This document shows, in pieces, positions 16,866 through 25,217 of a stretch of DNA of 32,415 bases. Source of the DNA: Campylobacteraceae bacterium (GTDB lineage Bacteria; Campylobacterota; Campylobacteria; Campylobacterales; Campylobacteraceae); the NCBI GenBank assembly GCA_031274495.1, contig JAISQB010000020.1, forward strand, positions 1-32,415, written 5' to 3'. Each line of letters begins with the position of its first letter. Positions within the stretch are counted from its first letter, which is position 1. The position numbers were made by a program, and so were the translations under genes. Below the pieces are notes generated by a model. The model had not been told where the DNA came from. It did no database searches and was given only the letters and a program-made list of their open reading frames with translations.

Positions 16866-17292
16866 AAAACCCTTCCACGCGCTTTTAAAGCTGTTTTTGA
16901 AAGGTTTTGGATGTATGCGCAAAAGCTGTTTATAAAAGATAAATTGCGTAGCAATGTGAGAATCTGACCCCGCTCCCTCTCCTTCGTCATTACCATTCCC
17001 TCTTCCGTCGTTCAGGCGCAGACGAGAATCAAAAACAAGCGAAGCGTTTTTGCGAGGAGTGGCGGAAGTGATGATGAGTACGACAAAAGAGGTGCAAAAA
17101 TTGTATAAGAATGGCATAAAATAACAACCATAGAAGAGTGCTAAAATCTAAGTAAATGAAACTCACCTTGCTATAACAAGTCGTTAAAGCATTAATATCA
17201 GACCAATTTTACCCCCACCCCGTTTAGCGGCGTAAATTTTCATTTTAGCTATCATCACATATTCACCTTGTTATAACAAGGCAGATATGTGA
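16866..17292. repeat. Spacer with a decayed copy of the palindromic repeat
   Basis: No gene is credible. Around 16980-17060, CCTTCGTCATTACCATTCCC, then GTCGTTCAGGCGCAGACGAGAATCAAAAACAAGCGAAGCG, is a mutated version of the minisatellite plus palindrome plus AAGCGAAGC edge seen at 1-1280. The 125-aa minus-strand ORF here (with VFDSRLRLNDG) is its translation. The rest holds the 18-nt repeat listed separately. Confidence 0.65.
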
Positions 17293-17293
17293 T
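17163..17293. repeat. 18-nt palindromic sequence repeated exactly 100 bp apart, one inside a 40-nt dyad
   Basis: TCACCTTGCTATAACAAG (17163-17180) and TCACCTTGTTATAACAAG (17263-17280) differ at one base. The second contains the perfect 16-bp palindrome CCTTGTTATAACAAGG, which is itself enclosed by ATCACATAT (17254-17262) and its complement ATATGTGAT (17285-17293). That outer dyad ends on the first base of the thioesterase stop codon. It could be a hairpin ending that transcript, although no T-run follows, or a pair of protein-binding sites. Confidence 0.6.
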
Positions 17294-17754
17294 CATTTTG
17301 GATTTAAAGATAGCGAATGTTCTCTTCTTTTTTTCGCGTTTTCATAGCGTCTTTTTTCGTCGGGGGTTTGGGGGATGAATGGCTCGACCGGTGTTGGTTT
17401 GCCGTCTTCGTCTATGGCTACCATAGTGAAAAAAGAGCTATTTGTGTGGGTGACGGTGTGTTTGTGGATGTCTTCGGATATGACTTTTATCCCTATCTCC
17501 ATAGATGTTTTGCCGGTGTAATTTACGCTTGCTAAGAATGTGACCAATGTGCCAATGGAGATGGGGCTTTTGAATAGCACTCTATCTACCGAGAGCGTTA
17601 CCACATTTCTTCCGCTGTATCTGGCGCCAAGTGCGTAGGCTACGTGGTCTAACATCTTTAAAATCTCGCCGCCGTGGACATTGCCCCTGAAATTTGCCAT
17701 ATTGGGCGTCATAAGCACCGACATTGTAAGCGTTGTCTTTGAAAAATTCTCCAT
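17293..17754 (-). CDS. Acyl-CoA thioesterase, hotdog fold
   Basis: A 153-aa protein that should hydrolyse fatty acyl-CoA to free acid and CoA in the cytoplasm. The N-terminal MTPNMANFRGNVHGGEILKMLDHVAYALG is the catalytic hotdog signature of the YciA/acyl-CoA hydrolase group, followed by VVTLSVDRVLFKSPISIGTLVTF. The C-terminal ~25 residues are charged (PDEKRRYENAKKRREHS), as in this group. The ATG lies 81 bp after the dnaK stop, with a strong hairpin between, so it may be separately transcribed; no clear promoter was identified. Its stop overlaps the dyad described above. Confidence 0.88.
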   Translation of the reverse strand: MENFSKTTLTMSVLMTPNMANFRGNVHGGEILKMLDHVAYALGARYSGRNVVTLSVDRVLFKSPISIGTLVTFLASVNYTGKTSMEIGIKVISEDIHKHTVTHTNSSFFTMVAIDEDGKPTPVEPFIPQTPDEKRRYENAKKRREHSLSLNPK

Positions 17755-17782
17755 TTTGCACCCCTATTAAGTAAAGTTTGAT

Positions 17783-17810
17783 GCGAGGCAAGAGTAAATT
17801 TTTGCCCCGC
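17783..17810 (-). terminator. Hairpin after dnaK, likely end of the heat-shock operon
   Basis: On the minus strand GCGGGGCAA pairs with TTGCCTCGC (nine pairs, one of them G-U) around a 10-nt loop, 26 nt past the dnaK stop. No clean T-run follows, so termination may be partial and allow some read-through into the thioesterase gene. Confidence 0.5.
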
Positions 17811-17835
17811 GATAACGCCTGTTTTAGTGGCTTTA

Positions 17836-19716
17836 TTATTCTACTTCCGCGTCTATGACATCGTCATCTTTTTTGGCGGCTTTTTCCTCGTCGGTTGCTT
17901 TTGCGCCCTGCTCTTTTTTGTATATCTCTTCTGCCAATTTGTGGCTTACTTCGGTCAGAGCTTTCACTTTAGCGTCGATCTCTTCTTTGGTTGCGTTTTC
18001 ATTTTTCAAGACCTCTTTTAATTCATTCAACGCTTTTTCGATATTTGCCTTGTCGTCGGCGGGGATATTTTCGCCCAAATCTTTTAGCGATTTTTCAGTT
18101 TGATGGATGAGCGCTTCGGCTTGGTTTCTCGTGTCGACGACCTCTTTTCGTTTTTTGTCTTCCTCTTTGTGAAGTTCGGCGTCTTTGACCATCTTCTCTA
18201 TCTCTTTTTCATCAAGTCCTGAGCTTCCGGTTATCTTTATCTCTTGGGCTTTGCCGCTGGCTTTATCTTTTGCCGAAACGGTCAAAATGCCGTTCGCGTC
18301 GATATCGAAAGTGACCTCTATCTGCGGGATGCCGCGTGGGGCTGCGGGGATGCCTTCAAGGTTAAATTGCCCCAAAGATTTGTTATCTTTCGCAAAATCC
18401 CTCTCGCCTTGCAATACATGTATCGTAACCGCGGGCTGATTATCTTCCGCCGTTGAGAATGTCTGCGTCTTTTTAGCGGGTATCGTCGTACCTTTTTCGA
18501 TAAGCTTTGTCATAACGCCGCCCAAAGTCTCTATACCAAGGCTAAGAGGCGTGACATCAAGCAGCAATACATCTTTCACATCGCCCTTTATAACGCCGCC
18601 TTGTATTGCCGCGCCGATAGCTACAACTTCGTCGGGGTTGACTGACTTGTTCAACTCTTTGTCGAAAAACGCTTTTATCTTCTCTTGTACCAACGGAACT
18701 CTCGTCGAACCGCCCACCATAACGACCTCTTTAATGTCGCCTTTTGGTATGCCGCTATCTTTTACGACCTCTTTTACTTTGACGACCGTCTCAGCTACCA
18801 AATCCTCTATCATAGACTCAAATTTTGCTCGGGTGAGTTTTTTCACCAAGTGTTTTGGTCCTGAGGCGTCGGCTGTGATGAACGGTAGATTGATCTCCGT
18901 CTCGTTGGCTGAAGAGAGCTCTTTTTTAGCGTTCTCAGCTGCCTCTTTCAGTCTTTGAAGCGCCATCACATCGCTCTTTAGGTCGATACCGTTTTCATTT
19001 TTAAATTCGCTTGTGAGCCAATCTATCAAGCGGTTGTCAAAGTCATCTCCGCCCAAAAACGCATTTCCGCCTGTCGCTAAAACCTCAACGACATTATCTC
19101 CCGTCTCAAGCACAGTCACATCGAATGTACCGCCGCCCAAGTCATAAACTACTATCTTTTCAGCCTCTTTTTTATCCAAACCATAAGCAAGCGCGGCGGA
19201 AGTTGGCTCATTTATAATACGAAGTACATTAAGTCCCGCGATAGTTCCCGCCTCTTTTGTCGCCTTTCTTTGCGCGTCGTTAAAGTACGCAGGCACGGTG
19301 ATAACGGCATCCGTCACGCTCTCGCCCAAAAAGCTCTCCGCGTCCTCTTTTAGCTTCATCAACACTTTAGCGCTTATCTCTTGGGGCGTGTAAACTTTGC
19401 CCGATATCTCGATAGCGCACGCGCCGTTTCTATCTACGACTTTATAAGGAAGCCTCTTTTTCGCCTCTGCGGCTTTGTCTTCATTGCTCATAAGACCCAT
19501 AATTCTTTTGATGGAGTAGATAGTCTTTTGCGGGTTTGTGACGGCTTGTCTTTTTGCCGTGTCGCCTACCAAAACTTCGCCTTTATCTGTGTATGCCACA
19601 ACTGAAGGGGTCGTGTTTTTGCCCTCTTTGTTGGGTATAACTTTCGCTTCGCCTCTTTCGTATACGGATACGCAAGAGTTCGTTGTTCCCAAATCTATAC
19701 CGATTACTTTTCCCAT
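17836..19716 (-). CDS. dnaK: Molecular chaperone DnaK (Hsp70)
   Basis: ATP-driven chaperone that binds exposed hydrophobic segments of unfolded proteins, working with GrpE and DnaJ. Full length at 626 aa. The nucleotide-binding domain begins [17 protein letters not shown], with [32 protein letters not shown] and [13 protein letters not shown]. The substrate domain follows [27 protein letters not shown], and the C-terminus is acidic ([10 protein letters not shown]), as usual. GGAT lies a few bases before the ATG, and grpE ends 30 nt upstream. No dnaJ is in the window. Confidence 0.98.
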   Translation of the reverse strand: MGKVIGIDLGTTNSCVSVYERGEAKVIPNKEGKNTTPSVVAYTDKGEVLVGDTAKRQAVTNPQKTIYSIKRIMGLMSNEDKAAEAKKRLPYKVVDRNGACAIEISGKVYTPQEISAKVLMKLKEDAESFLGESVTDAVITVPAYFNDAQRKATKEAGTIAGLNVLRIINEPTSAALAYGLDKKEAEKIVVYDLGGGTFDVTVLETGDNVVEVLATGGNAFLGGDDFDNRLIDWLTSEFKNENGIDLKSDVMALQRLKEAAENAKKELSSANETEINLPFITADASGPKHLVKKLTRAKFESMIEDLVAETVVKVKEVVKDSGIPKGDIKEVVMVGGSTRVPLVQEKIKAFFDKELNKSVNPDEVVAIGAAIQGGVIKGDVKDVLLLDVTPLSLGIETLGGVMTKLIEKGTTIPAKKTQTFSTAEDNQPAVTIHVLQGERDFAKDNKSLGQFNLEGIPAAPRGIPQIEVTFDIDANGILTVSAKDKASGKAQEIKITGSSGLDEKEIEKMVKDAELHKEEDKKRKEVVDTRNQAEALIHQTEKSLKDLGENIPADDKANIEKALNELKEVLKNENATKEEIDAKVKALTEVSHKLAEEIYKKEQGAKATDEEKAAKKDDDVIDAEVE

Positions 19717-19746
19717 TTTTTATCCTTTTTTGAATTTTGTTTTTGA

Positions 19747-20283
19747 TTATTTGGCGATGGAGACCATCGCGGCTCTTAGTACTCTACCCTTTATGGTATA
19801 GCCTTTTTGGAAAGTCTGAACGATATCGCCGCTCTCTTTTCCTTCGCTCTCTACCTGAAGCACGGCATTGTGGATATTTGGGTCGAACTTGCCGACCGAA
19901 TCCGCCTCTTTGATGCCGTGTTTTTCAAACACTTTTTTAAACTGCTCAAGCGTCAGTCCAACGCCCTCATTTATCTTTTTGACAACTTCATCCGTTGCCT
20001 CCTCGCCCGCTTTGTACGCTATCTCAAGCGCGTCGATGATGGGCAGCAAGTCTCTTGAAAACTGCTCGTGCGCATAATCTATCGCTTGATACTTCTCTTT
20101 TTCGTACCTCTTTTTTATATTTTCAAAATCAGCGTGCGCTCTTATATATCTGTCTTCGCAAGCTTTTAACTTCTCCTCGACCTCTCTTAAAGCCGCGTCG
20201 CTATCCGGCAAAACTTCGCCTTGCTCCGCCGCTTCGTCGATAAGCTCCTCTTCTATCTGTTCGTTGTTTTGTTCTATCATCAT
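19747..20283 (-). CDS. grpE: Nucleotide exchange factor GrpE
   Basis: Releases ADP from DnaK and so resets the chaperone cycle. 178 aa. The acidic N-terminal ~45 residues lead into a coiled coil (CEDRYIRAHADFENIKKRYEKEK), followed by the beta-domain with GVGLTLEQFKKVFEKHGI and the end NIHNAVLQVES...YTIKGRVLRAAMVSIAK, all typical. The start overlaps the hrcA stop by 4 nt (ATGA), so translation is probably coupled. Confidence 0.96.
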   Translation of the reverse strand: MMIEQNNEQIEEELIDEAAEQGEVLPDSDAALREVEEKLKACEDRYIRAHADFENIKKRYEKEKYQAIDYAHEQFSRDLLPIIDALEIAYKAGEEATDEVVKKINEGVGLTLEQFKKVFEKHGIKEADSVGKFDPNIHNAVLQVESEGKESGDIVQTFQKGYTIKGRVLRAAMVSIAK

Positions 20284-21080
20284 CTCTCCTTAGCTTTGTT
20301 AAAAAAACTCTCAAAGTCAGTCGTTAACTTCCCAAGACAGAACATCTTGGCGTTATTTTCGCCGACTTTGGCTCTTCGTTTGACCGCCATATAGCCGCTG
20401 GGGACTATCTCTTCAAAATATATCCCATCTTGCAGCTCCAAAATAGCTCTGGCGTTTTTAAAAGAGCTGTATGAAAATCCCTCTTCATTGACCCTTGTCA
20501 TCTCGTACAAAATCTCTTCGCCCTCTTGAAAAAGCACCTTGCCCACAAGCATCTGGTCCAACTTCATACAAAGTTCGCTAAACCCAACCTTAGCCGAGAT
20601 AGCGCGCAAGTCATAAATACTAAAATTCAAAAGCTCATTTAAAAACCTCAAAGCCTCGTCGCTATACGATATCGTAACTTCGCTGTTTGTAAAGACCAAA
20701 AGCAAAAAGCGGTTTTGGACTTTGATGACCTCTTTTAACTCTTCATTGTCATAAAGCTCCAAAGCGCAGTAAAGTCCGTACTCCCTCACGGCGTTTTTGA
20801 CGCTGTTTAGGCTTCCAAGCGTGATAGTCGTGTCGGTTTTGAGCCTCTGCTCCCAATACTTTTTCAAAGCGCCTATCGTGGGTATCCTGCCGCCGCTTAT
20901 ATGAAGCTGCATCAAAATGCCCTCGTTGCAGAGCTTGTTAAAATACATTCGTATCGTGGACGCCGATATCTCTATGGGCATTTTTGTCTGAAGCTCCGCC
21001 GAACCTATCGGTAGATTATCCTCCAGATATGCCTTGATAATAGCCTCCAAAATCAGATCTTGCTTGGATAGGACTTTCAT
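20280..21080 (-). CDS. hrcA: Heat-inducible transcription repressor HrcA
   Basis: Represses the class I heat-shock genes by binding CIRCE and depends on GroEL for activity. 266 aa, shorter than the ~340 aa of Bacillus HrcA but normal for this phylum as far as I recall. The N-terminal winged helix reads QDLILEAIIKAYLEDNLPIGSAELQ and STIRMYFNKLCNEGILMQLHISGGRIPT. The C-terminal GAF-like part is weakly conserved. First gene of hrcA-grpE-dnaK, with its own operator 3 nt upstream of the start codon, implying autoregulation. It also would control groESL elsewhere in the genome. Confidence 0.95.
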   Translation of the reverse strand: MKVLSKQDLILEAIIKAYLEDNLPIGSAELQTKMPIEISASTIRMYFNKLCNEGILMQLHISGGRIPTIGALKKYWEQRLKTDTTITLGSLNSVKNAVREYGLYCALELYDNEELKEVIKVQNRFLLLVFTNSEVTISYSDEALRFLNELLNFSIYDLRAISAKVGFSELCMKLDQMLVGKVLFQEGEEILYEMTRVNEEGFSYSSFKNARAILELQDGIYFEEIVPSGYMAVKRRAKVGENNAKMFCLGKLTTDFESFFNKAKER

Positions 21081-21083
21081 TAT

Positions 21084-21110
21084 TTAGCACTCTTTTTGTC
21101 TAATTGCTTG
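21084..21110 (-). promoter_or_regulatory. CIRCE operator with one degenerate arm
   Basis: The plus strand reads TTAGCACTC-TTTTTGTCT-AATTGCTTG. The first arm is a perfect CIRCE half-site; the other arm should be GAGTGCTAA and matches at 5 of 9 positions, with the canonical 9-bp spacer. It lies between the -10 box and the hrcA start codon, where HrcA binding would block transcription. Confidence 0.65.
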
Positions 21111-21112
21111 GA

Positions 21113-21142
21113 ATTATACAACATTGAGCGTCATATTGTCAA
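21113..21142 (-). promoter_or_regulatory. Sigma-70 promoter of hrcA-grpE-dnaK
   Basis: On the minus strand TTGACA (21142-21137), an 18-bp spacer and TATAAT (21118-21113) match both consensus boxes perfectly. That is rare in this phylum, where -35 boxes are usually absent. Transcription should start near 21106, inside the CIRCE site. Confidence 0.8.
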
Positions 21143-21188
21143 GTATAAGTATAAGTTACTTAGTATAAAGAAAGTTTAGTCTATAGCG

Positions 21189-21212
21189 CTCATAGTTTAG
21201 ATTTTATGAGCT
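21189..21212 (-). terminator. Possible hairpin after hemW
   Basis: GCTCATA and TATGAGC form a perfect 7-bp stem around a 10-nt loop, 11 nt beyond the hemW stop. There is no T-run, so its action as a terminator is uncertain. Confidence 0.3.
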
Positions 21213-21223
21213 CACGCGCAGTT

Positions 21224-22273
21224 TTAACTCAAAAAAAGGGCGATTTCGTCGGCTAAAAAATAGTCGTTACTATAAAGTCTGTCATCTTTGATATAGACCT
21301 TTTTTTCACTTATCAGCGCGTCGATTTTGTCTTGGGACTCTTGCGAAAAACGCTCAAGACTTATACCAAGATTGGAGCGCAGAGCTAAAAATAGCCTCTC
21401 CAACCTCAAATCCTCCTCGCTTAAAACCTCTACCTTTTGAAAAAGCGGCATTTTGATATACTCCTCCAAATCGCTCGAAGGGTAAAAGCGCCGATTTCCA
21501 TCAAACCCCACAGCCGAACACCCCACCCCCATATAACTATCGTGCGCCCAATATCTTTTGTTGTGAAAACACTCATATCCTCTTGAAAAGTTCGACACTT
21601 CATACTGCGAAAAGCCCTCGTTTTTCAAGGCTTTGACGATAAATTTTGCCATATACAAAGACTCTTTCGCCGCATCTTTTCTATCGAAAAACGGGGTCTT
21701 CTCCTCTAATGTGAGCGAGTAGGCGCTTAAGTGGTTTATGGGGAGCGCGGAGGCTGTTTTGATGTCATTTTCCAAGAGCTTTTTTGTGTCAGGCTTGGCG
21801 CCGTATATAAGGTCGATGGAGATATTTTCAAATCCCGCCTTTTTAGCATTCAAAACCGCCTCTTTCGCCTCGCGGGAACTGTGGGCTCTTCCTAAAAATT
21901 TCAACTTTTTATCATCAAAGCTCTGCACGCCAAAACTTATGCGGTTAAACCCAAGCTCTCTCATACCAAAAAGCCACTCAGGCGATGCGGAATTTGGATT
22001 TGCCTCTGTGGTCATTTCTGCTTTACCGCTAAGGAGCGGAGTGAGCCTTTGCATAAACGGTTTTAAGAGTTTGGGACTAAACACCGAAGGGGTGCCGCCA
22101 CCTATAAAAACCGACTCGATAATAGGAGCGTGAAACTTCTCTATCTCAAACTCAAGCTGCTCCAAAATAGCCCTCGCGTAAGCCTCTTTGAGAGCGGTTT
22201 TGTTGGTGTAGGATGTGAACGCGCAGTAGGGGCACTTACTGTCGCAAAAAGGGATATGCAGATATAAAATCAA
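21224..22273 (-). CDS. hemW: Radical-SAM heme chaperone HemW
   Basis: A HemN-like radical-SAM protein thought to insert heme into respiratory proteins rather than oxidise coproporphyrinogen. 349 aa. The N-terminus is LYLHIPFCDSKCPYCAF, with the cluster motif CX3CX2C at 10-17. VFIGGGTPSVF, TTEANPNS, RISFGVQSFDDKKLKFLGR and the C-terminal winged-helix-like part with LSLGISLE-type sequence fit HemW. The start codon is TTG (22273) behind AAAGAG; no ATG fits the conserved N-terminus. Divergent from rppH across about 100 bp. Confidence 0.9.
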   Translation of the reverse strand: MILYLHIPFCDSKCPYCAFTSYTNKTALKEAYARAILEQLEFEIEKFHAPIIESVFIGGGTPSVFSPKLLKPFMQRLTPLLSGKAEMTTEANPNSASPEWLFGMRELGFNRISFGVQSFDDKKLKFLGRAHSSREAKEAVLNAKKAGFENISIDLIYGAKPDTKKLLENDIKTASALPINHLSAYSLTLEEKTPFFDRKDAAKESLYMAKFIVKALKNEGFSQYEVSNFSRGYECFHNKRYWAHDSYMGVGCSAVGFDGNRRFYPSSDLEEYIKMPLFQKVEVLSEEDLRLERLFLALRSNLGISLERFSQESQDKIDALISEKKVYIKDDRLYSNDYFLADEIALFLS

Positions 22274-22350
22274 CGAGGACTCTTTAGTAAAATATTTAAT
22301 ACTACGATGCTTATAAATTTACACAACTTTAATCACATCTTGGCTACCAT

Positions 22351-22356
22351 TATAAC
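22351..22356 (+). promoter_or_regulatory. Possible -10 box for the rppH run
   Basis: TATAAC lies 19 nt before the ATG, with GAGG at 22365-22368 as ribosome binding site. The resulting leader would be very short, so the true start of transcription may be elsewhere in the 100-bp gap. Confidence 0.3.
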
Positions 22357-22375
22357 AAAAATTTGAGGCTGATAA

Positions 22376-22861
22376 ATGTCAGAAAGATTAATCGAGAGTG
22401 AGAAAAAGTATCGCCCTAATGTCGCCGCGGTTATCGTTTCGCCCGAATACCCTTTCAAGTGTAAAATTTTTATAGCACAAAGAAGCGATATAAAAGACGC
22501 TTGGCAATTTCCTCAAGGCGGCATAGATGAAGGAGAGAGCCCAAGCGAAGCGCTTTTTCGTGAACTTAAGGAGGAGATAGGTACAAAAAAGATTGAGATT
22601 ATAGCCGAATATCCCAACTGGCTTTCGTATGATTTCCCAAACAAGATAGCCAAAAAGATGTACCCCTACGACGGGCAGAGGCAAAAATACTTTCTTGTTC
22701 GGCTGAAAAACAGCGCGAAGCTCGATATCAAGACAAAACATCCCGAATTTACGGATTACAAATTTGTAGAAGCGGACGATGTTTTGGAGTATATCACACA
22801 CTTTAAAAAACACGTTTACAAAAAGGTATTGGAATACTTTAAAAAAGAAGGATACTTATAA
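22376..22861 (+). CDS. rppH: RNA pyrophosphohydrolase (Nudix), RppH/NudH
   Basis: Removes pyrophosphate from the 5' end of mRNAs and so starts their decay; family members also cleave dinucleoside polyphosphates. 161 aa. The protein opens KYRPNVAAVIVSPEYP, as RppH does. The Nudix box is GGIDEGESPSEALFRELKEEIGT (residues 48-70), with QFPQGG just before and LSYDFP shortly after, all RppH hallmarks. The stop overlaps the lysC start as TAATG, so the two are in one transcript. The rppH-lysC pair is known to me from Helicobacter (HP1228-HP1229). Confidence 0.93.
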   Translation: MSERLIESEKKYRPNVAAVIVSPEYPFKCKIFIAQRSDIKDAWQFPQGGIDEGESPSEALFRELKEEIGTKKIEIIAEYPNWLSYDFPNKIAKKMYPYDGQRQKYFLVRLKNSAKLDIKTKHPEFTDYKFVEADDVLEYITHFKKHVYKKVLEYFKKEGYL

Positions 22862-24063
22862 TGTTGATAGTCCAAAAGTATGGCGGCACAAGCGTAGGCA
22901 CTTTAGAGCGTATCCGCGCGGTAGCCGATAGGGTTATAGAGTCGAAAAACAGCGGCAATGATTTGGTTGTGGTGGTTTCAGCTATGAGCGGCGAGACAAA
23001 CAAGCTTATCGAATACGCGGAGTTTTTCAGCAAAACACCCTCTCAAACCGAAATGGATGTGCTTTTATCCTCAGGGGAGAGAGTCACAAGCGCGCTTTTA
23101 GCGATAGCATTAAACGAGCTTGGATATCCGTCCGTTGCGATGAGCGGCAGGCAGGCAGGCATCATCACCGATAGTTTTCACACAAAAGCGCGCATAGACC
23201 ACATAAACACCGAACTTTTAAAAGATGCTCTATCCAAGGGCAAGATAGTAGTCGTGGCAGGCTTTCAAGGGGCCACCAAAGAGGGAAAAGTAACGACTCT
23301 TGGACGCGGCGGAAGCGATCTGTCGGCTGTTGCGATTGCGGGGGCGCTGGAGGCGGATCTGTGCGAGATATTCACGGATGTGGACGGCGTTTATACCACC
23401 GACCCGAGGATAGAGCCGAAGGCTAAAAAGCTTGATAAGATAAGCTATGATGAGATGTTGGAGTTGGCGAGTTTGGGGGCGAAAGTGTTGCAAAACCGCT
23501 CCGTAGAACTTGCTAAAAAATTGAATGTCAATCTTATAACAAGAAGTAGTTTCAACAAAAACGAAGGAACTTTAATCACAAAGGAAGAAAATATTATGGA
23601 ACAAGCTATCGTAAGCGGAATAGCGCTCGATAAAAATCAGGCAAGAATCACTCTAAGAGGCGTTGTCGATAAGCCCGGAATCGCCGCGAGTATCTTTAAA
23701 AAATTGGCGGACAGCAACATAAATGTCGATATGATCATCCAAAATGTCGGCGTGGACGGCACCACCAATCTTGGATTTACCGTTCCGCAAAATGAGTTGG
23801 AGTTTGCCAAAAAGATTATGGAAGAGTTGCAATCCTCCGAAAAACTCGAATACGACAACGACATCGTGAAAGTCTCAATCGTAGGCGTGGGTATGAAGTC
23901 GCATAGCGGTGTGGCTGCGTTGGCGTTTAGCGCTCTGGCGCACGAAAATATAAATATAGAGATGATAAGCACGAGTGAGATTAAAATCTCGATGATTATC
24001 AAAGCAAAATATGCCGAACTTGCCGTAAGGGCGCTGCATAAAGCATATCGTTTAGACAAATAA
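22861..24063 (+). CDS. lysC: Aspartate kinase
   Basis: Phosphorylates aspartate at the entry to lysine, methionine and threonine synthesis, and diaminopimelate for the cell wall. The 400-aa length is that of the monofunctional alpha-type enzyme. The kinase signature VQKYGGTSVG opens the protein. SSGERVTSALLAIAL, GRGGSDLSAVAIAGAL and CEIFTDVDGVYTTDPR follow. Two ACT domains at the C-terminus (SGIALDKNQARITLRGVVDKPG and KVSIVGVGMKSHSGVAALAF) imply feedback inhibition. No lysine riboswitch is possible, because the gene overlaps rppH. Confidence 0.97.
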   Translation: MLIVQKYGGTSVGTLERIRAVADRVIESKNSGNDLVVVVSAMSGETNKLIEYAEFFSKTPSQTEMDVLLSSGERVTSALLAIALNELGYPSVAMSGRQAGIITDSFHTKARIDHINTELLKDALSKGKIVVVAGFQGATKEGKVTTLGRGGSDLSAVAIAGALEADLCEIFTDVDGVYTTDPRIEPKAKKLDKISYDEMLELASLGAKVLQNRSVELAKKLNVNLITRSSFNKNEGTLITKEENIMEQAIVSGIALDKNQARITLRGVVDKPGIAASIFKKLADSNINVDMIIQNVGVDGTTNLGFTVPQNELEFAKKIMEELQSSEKLEYDNDIVKVSIVGVGMKSHSGVAALAFSALAHENINIEMISTSEIKISMIIKAKYAELAVRALHKAYRLDK

Positions 24064-24064
24064 T

Positions 24065-24616
24065 ATGCAAGAAAAGTTTCAGCAATGGACGCTTGAAGCG
24101 ATACGAAAAGAGGGTGCGGGATTAAGCTGGCTGGAGGAGAAGAGATTGGAGTGGACGCCGCTATTGGCTTCCACTCTGAAAAAACTGCTGGGCGGCTACA
24201 CTTTTATCATTATGAACGATAAAGATTACGAATGGTTCACGGAGTATATGCTCTTAGCTCTAAACAGACCGACAAAGTCGCGACCGTTTGTCCCTTTTGT
24301 GAACATCAAAAGCCTCTTTCCCAATATCGACCTTTTGAAGAGCAACGAAGACTTTGAACTTCTTGAAGATATGCTCTCTTTGACCTTCACGGGCGGTTAT
24401 ACATTTTTTTATGTGGGAAAGAGCAATGATGTCAAGTATCAGATAGCTAAAAGAAAATATGACAGTTTTTTGTGGATCATAGGCGAGCAGGTGCAAAACA
24501 GCTTCTATCTGGACTCCGGTGACGAGAGGCTTGATATAAAGCTATTGGAGCTTTTCAAACTTTTAAACCGCAGTATCGACGCCGTACTGTTTGCCGAGGT
24601 TTCGCTTGAGGATTGA
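24065..24616 (+). CDS. hobA: DnaA-binding replication initiation factor HobA
   Basis: In H. pylori HobA binds the N-terminal domain of DnaA and promotes initiation complex assembly at oriC, analogous to DiaA. The 183-aa protein (MQEKFQQWTLEAIRKEGAGLSWLEEKRLEWTPLLASTLKKLLGGYTFIIMNDKDYEWFTEYML) matches the size, sequence character and position (directly after lysC, before holB) of HobA. It is a phylum-specific gene, so it is strong taxonomic evidence. It begins 1 nt after the lysC stop, and its end overlaps holB. No origin was seen in the window. Confidence 0.9.
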   Translation: MQEKFQQWTLEAIRKEGAGLSWLEEKRLEWTPLLASTLKKLLGGYTFIIMNDKDYEWFTEYMLLALNRPTKSRPFVPFVNIKSLFPNIDLLKSNEDFELLEDMLSLTFTGGYTFFYVGKSNDVKYQIAKRKYDSFLWIIGEQVQNSFYLDSGDERLDIKLLELFKLLNRSIDAVLFAEVSLED

Positions 24617-25217
24617 TGAGAGTTATATCCTTACTTGCAAGGATTTGGAGAAGATAAAATCATACATAGTTGATAACTATCCGGCTAAAAATCTTAAGTT
24701 TTTTATGCCTGATGATTTTTTGATAGAGAACGCCAAAGAGGTGATAAGGGAAGCGTACATAGCCGAAAGCGAGCAAAAGGTTATAGTTATGATTTCTAAA
24801 AGCTTTAATCTGTACGCGCAAAATTCGCTTTTGAAGATTTTGGAGGAGCCGCCCAGAAATATCACATTTATACTGTGCGCCCCCTCAAGAATGATATTTT
24901 TGCCCACCATCCGCTCGCGCCTTGCGATAAAGACGATAGAGGCTGATGTGGATCTTTTAAGGAGCGGACTGAACTTTAAGAAGATGGATATCAACGAGAT
25001 ATATTCATTCATCAACCAAAAGAGATTTATGGAAAAAAAAGAGATAAAATCCTTGATACAAGGTATCTTGGAAGAGGCGTGCGAGCAAGAGATAAAGCTC
25101 AGCGCCGACGAACTTACCATTTTTGAAAAAGCACTGCACTTGGCTGAACTAAACTCAAGAGGTTCAAACCTGCTTTTGTGCACGCTGCTTACGATTTTTG
25201 ATAGGAAATATAGATGA
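24606..25217 (+). CDS. holB: DNA polymerase III delta-prime subunit, short form
   Basis: Clamp-loader subunit of the replicase. The core KVIVMISKSFNLYAQNSLLKILEEPPRNITFILCAPSRMIFLPTIRSR is the delta-prime/DnaX sensor region (LLKxLEEPP and TIxSR). Only about 203 aa long; the N-terminal part with the vestigial P-loop of the ~330-aa E. coli protein is missing, as I recall for other Campylobacterota. The track starts at TTG 24591. I prefer TTG 24606 (LRIDESYILTCKD), with GAGG 7 nt upstream; no ATG is in frame there. Overlaps hobA by 11 nt and folP by 4 nt. Confidence 0.83.
   Translation: MRIDESYILTCKDLEKIKSYIVDNYPAKNLKFFMPDDFLIENAKEVIREAYIAESEQKVIVMISKSFNLYAQNSLLKILEEPPRNITFILCAPSRMIFLPTIRSRLAIKTIEADVDLLRSGLNFKKMDINEIYSFINQKRFMEKKEIKSLIQGILEEACEQEIKLSADELTIFEKALHLAELNSRGSNLLLCTLLTIFDRKYR

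Noticed and set aside
16740-17117. 125-aa minus-strand ORF
   Set aside because: It crosses a decayed copy of the same repeat (VFDSRLRLNDG) and overlaps the start of the aldo/keto reductase gene and its sigma-54 promoter.
16866-17160. NifA upstream activator site TGT-N10-ACA
   Set aside because: Each TGT in this stretch was checked and none has ACA at the right distance.
17163-17280. Two-copy motif as a minimal CRISPR array
   Set aside because: Only two 18-nt copies, an 82-bp gap too long for a spacer, internal palindrome and no cas gene nearby.
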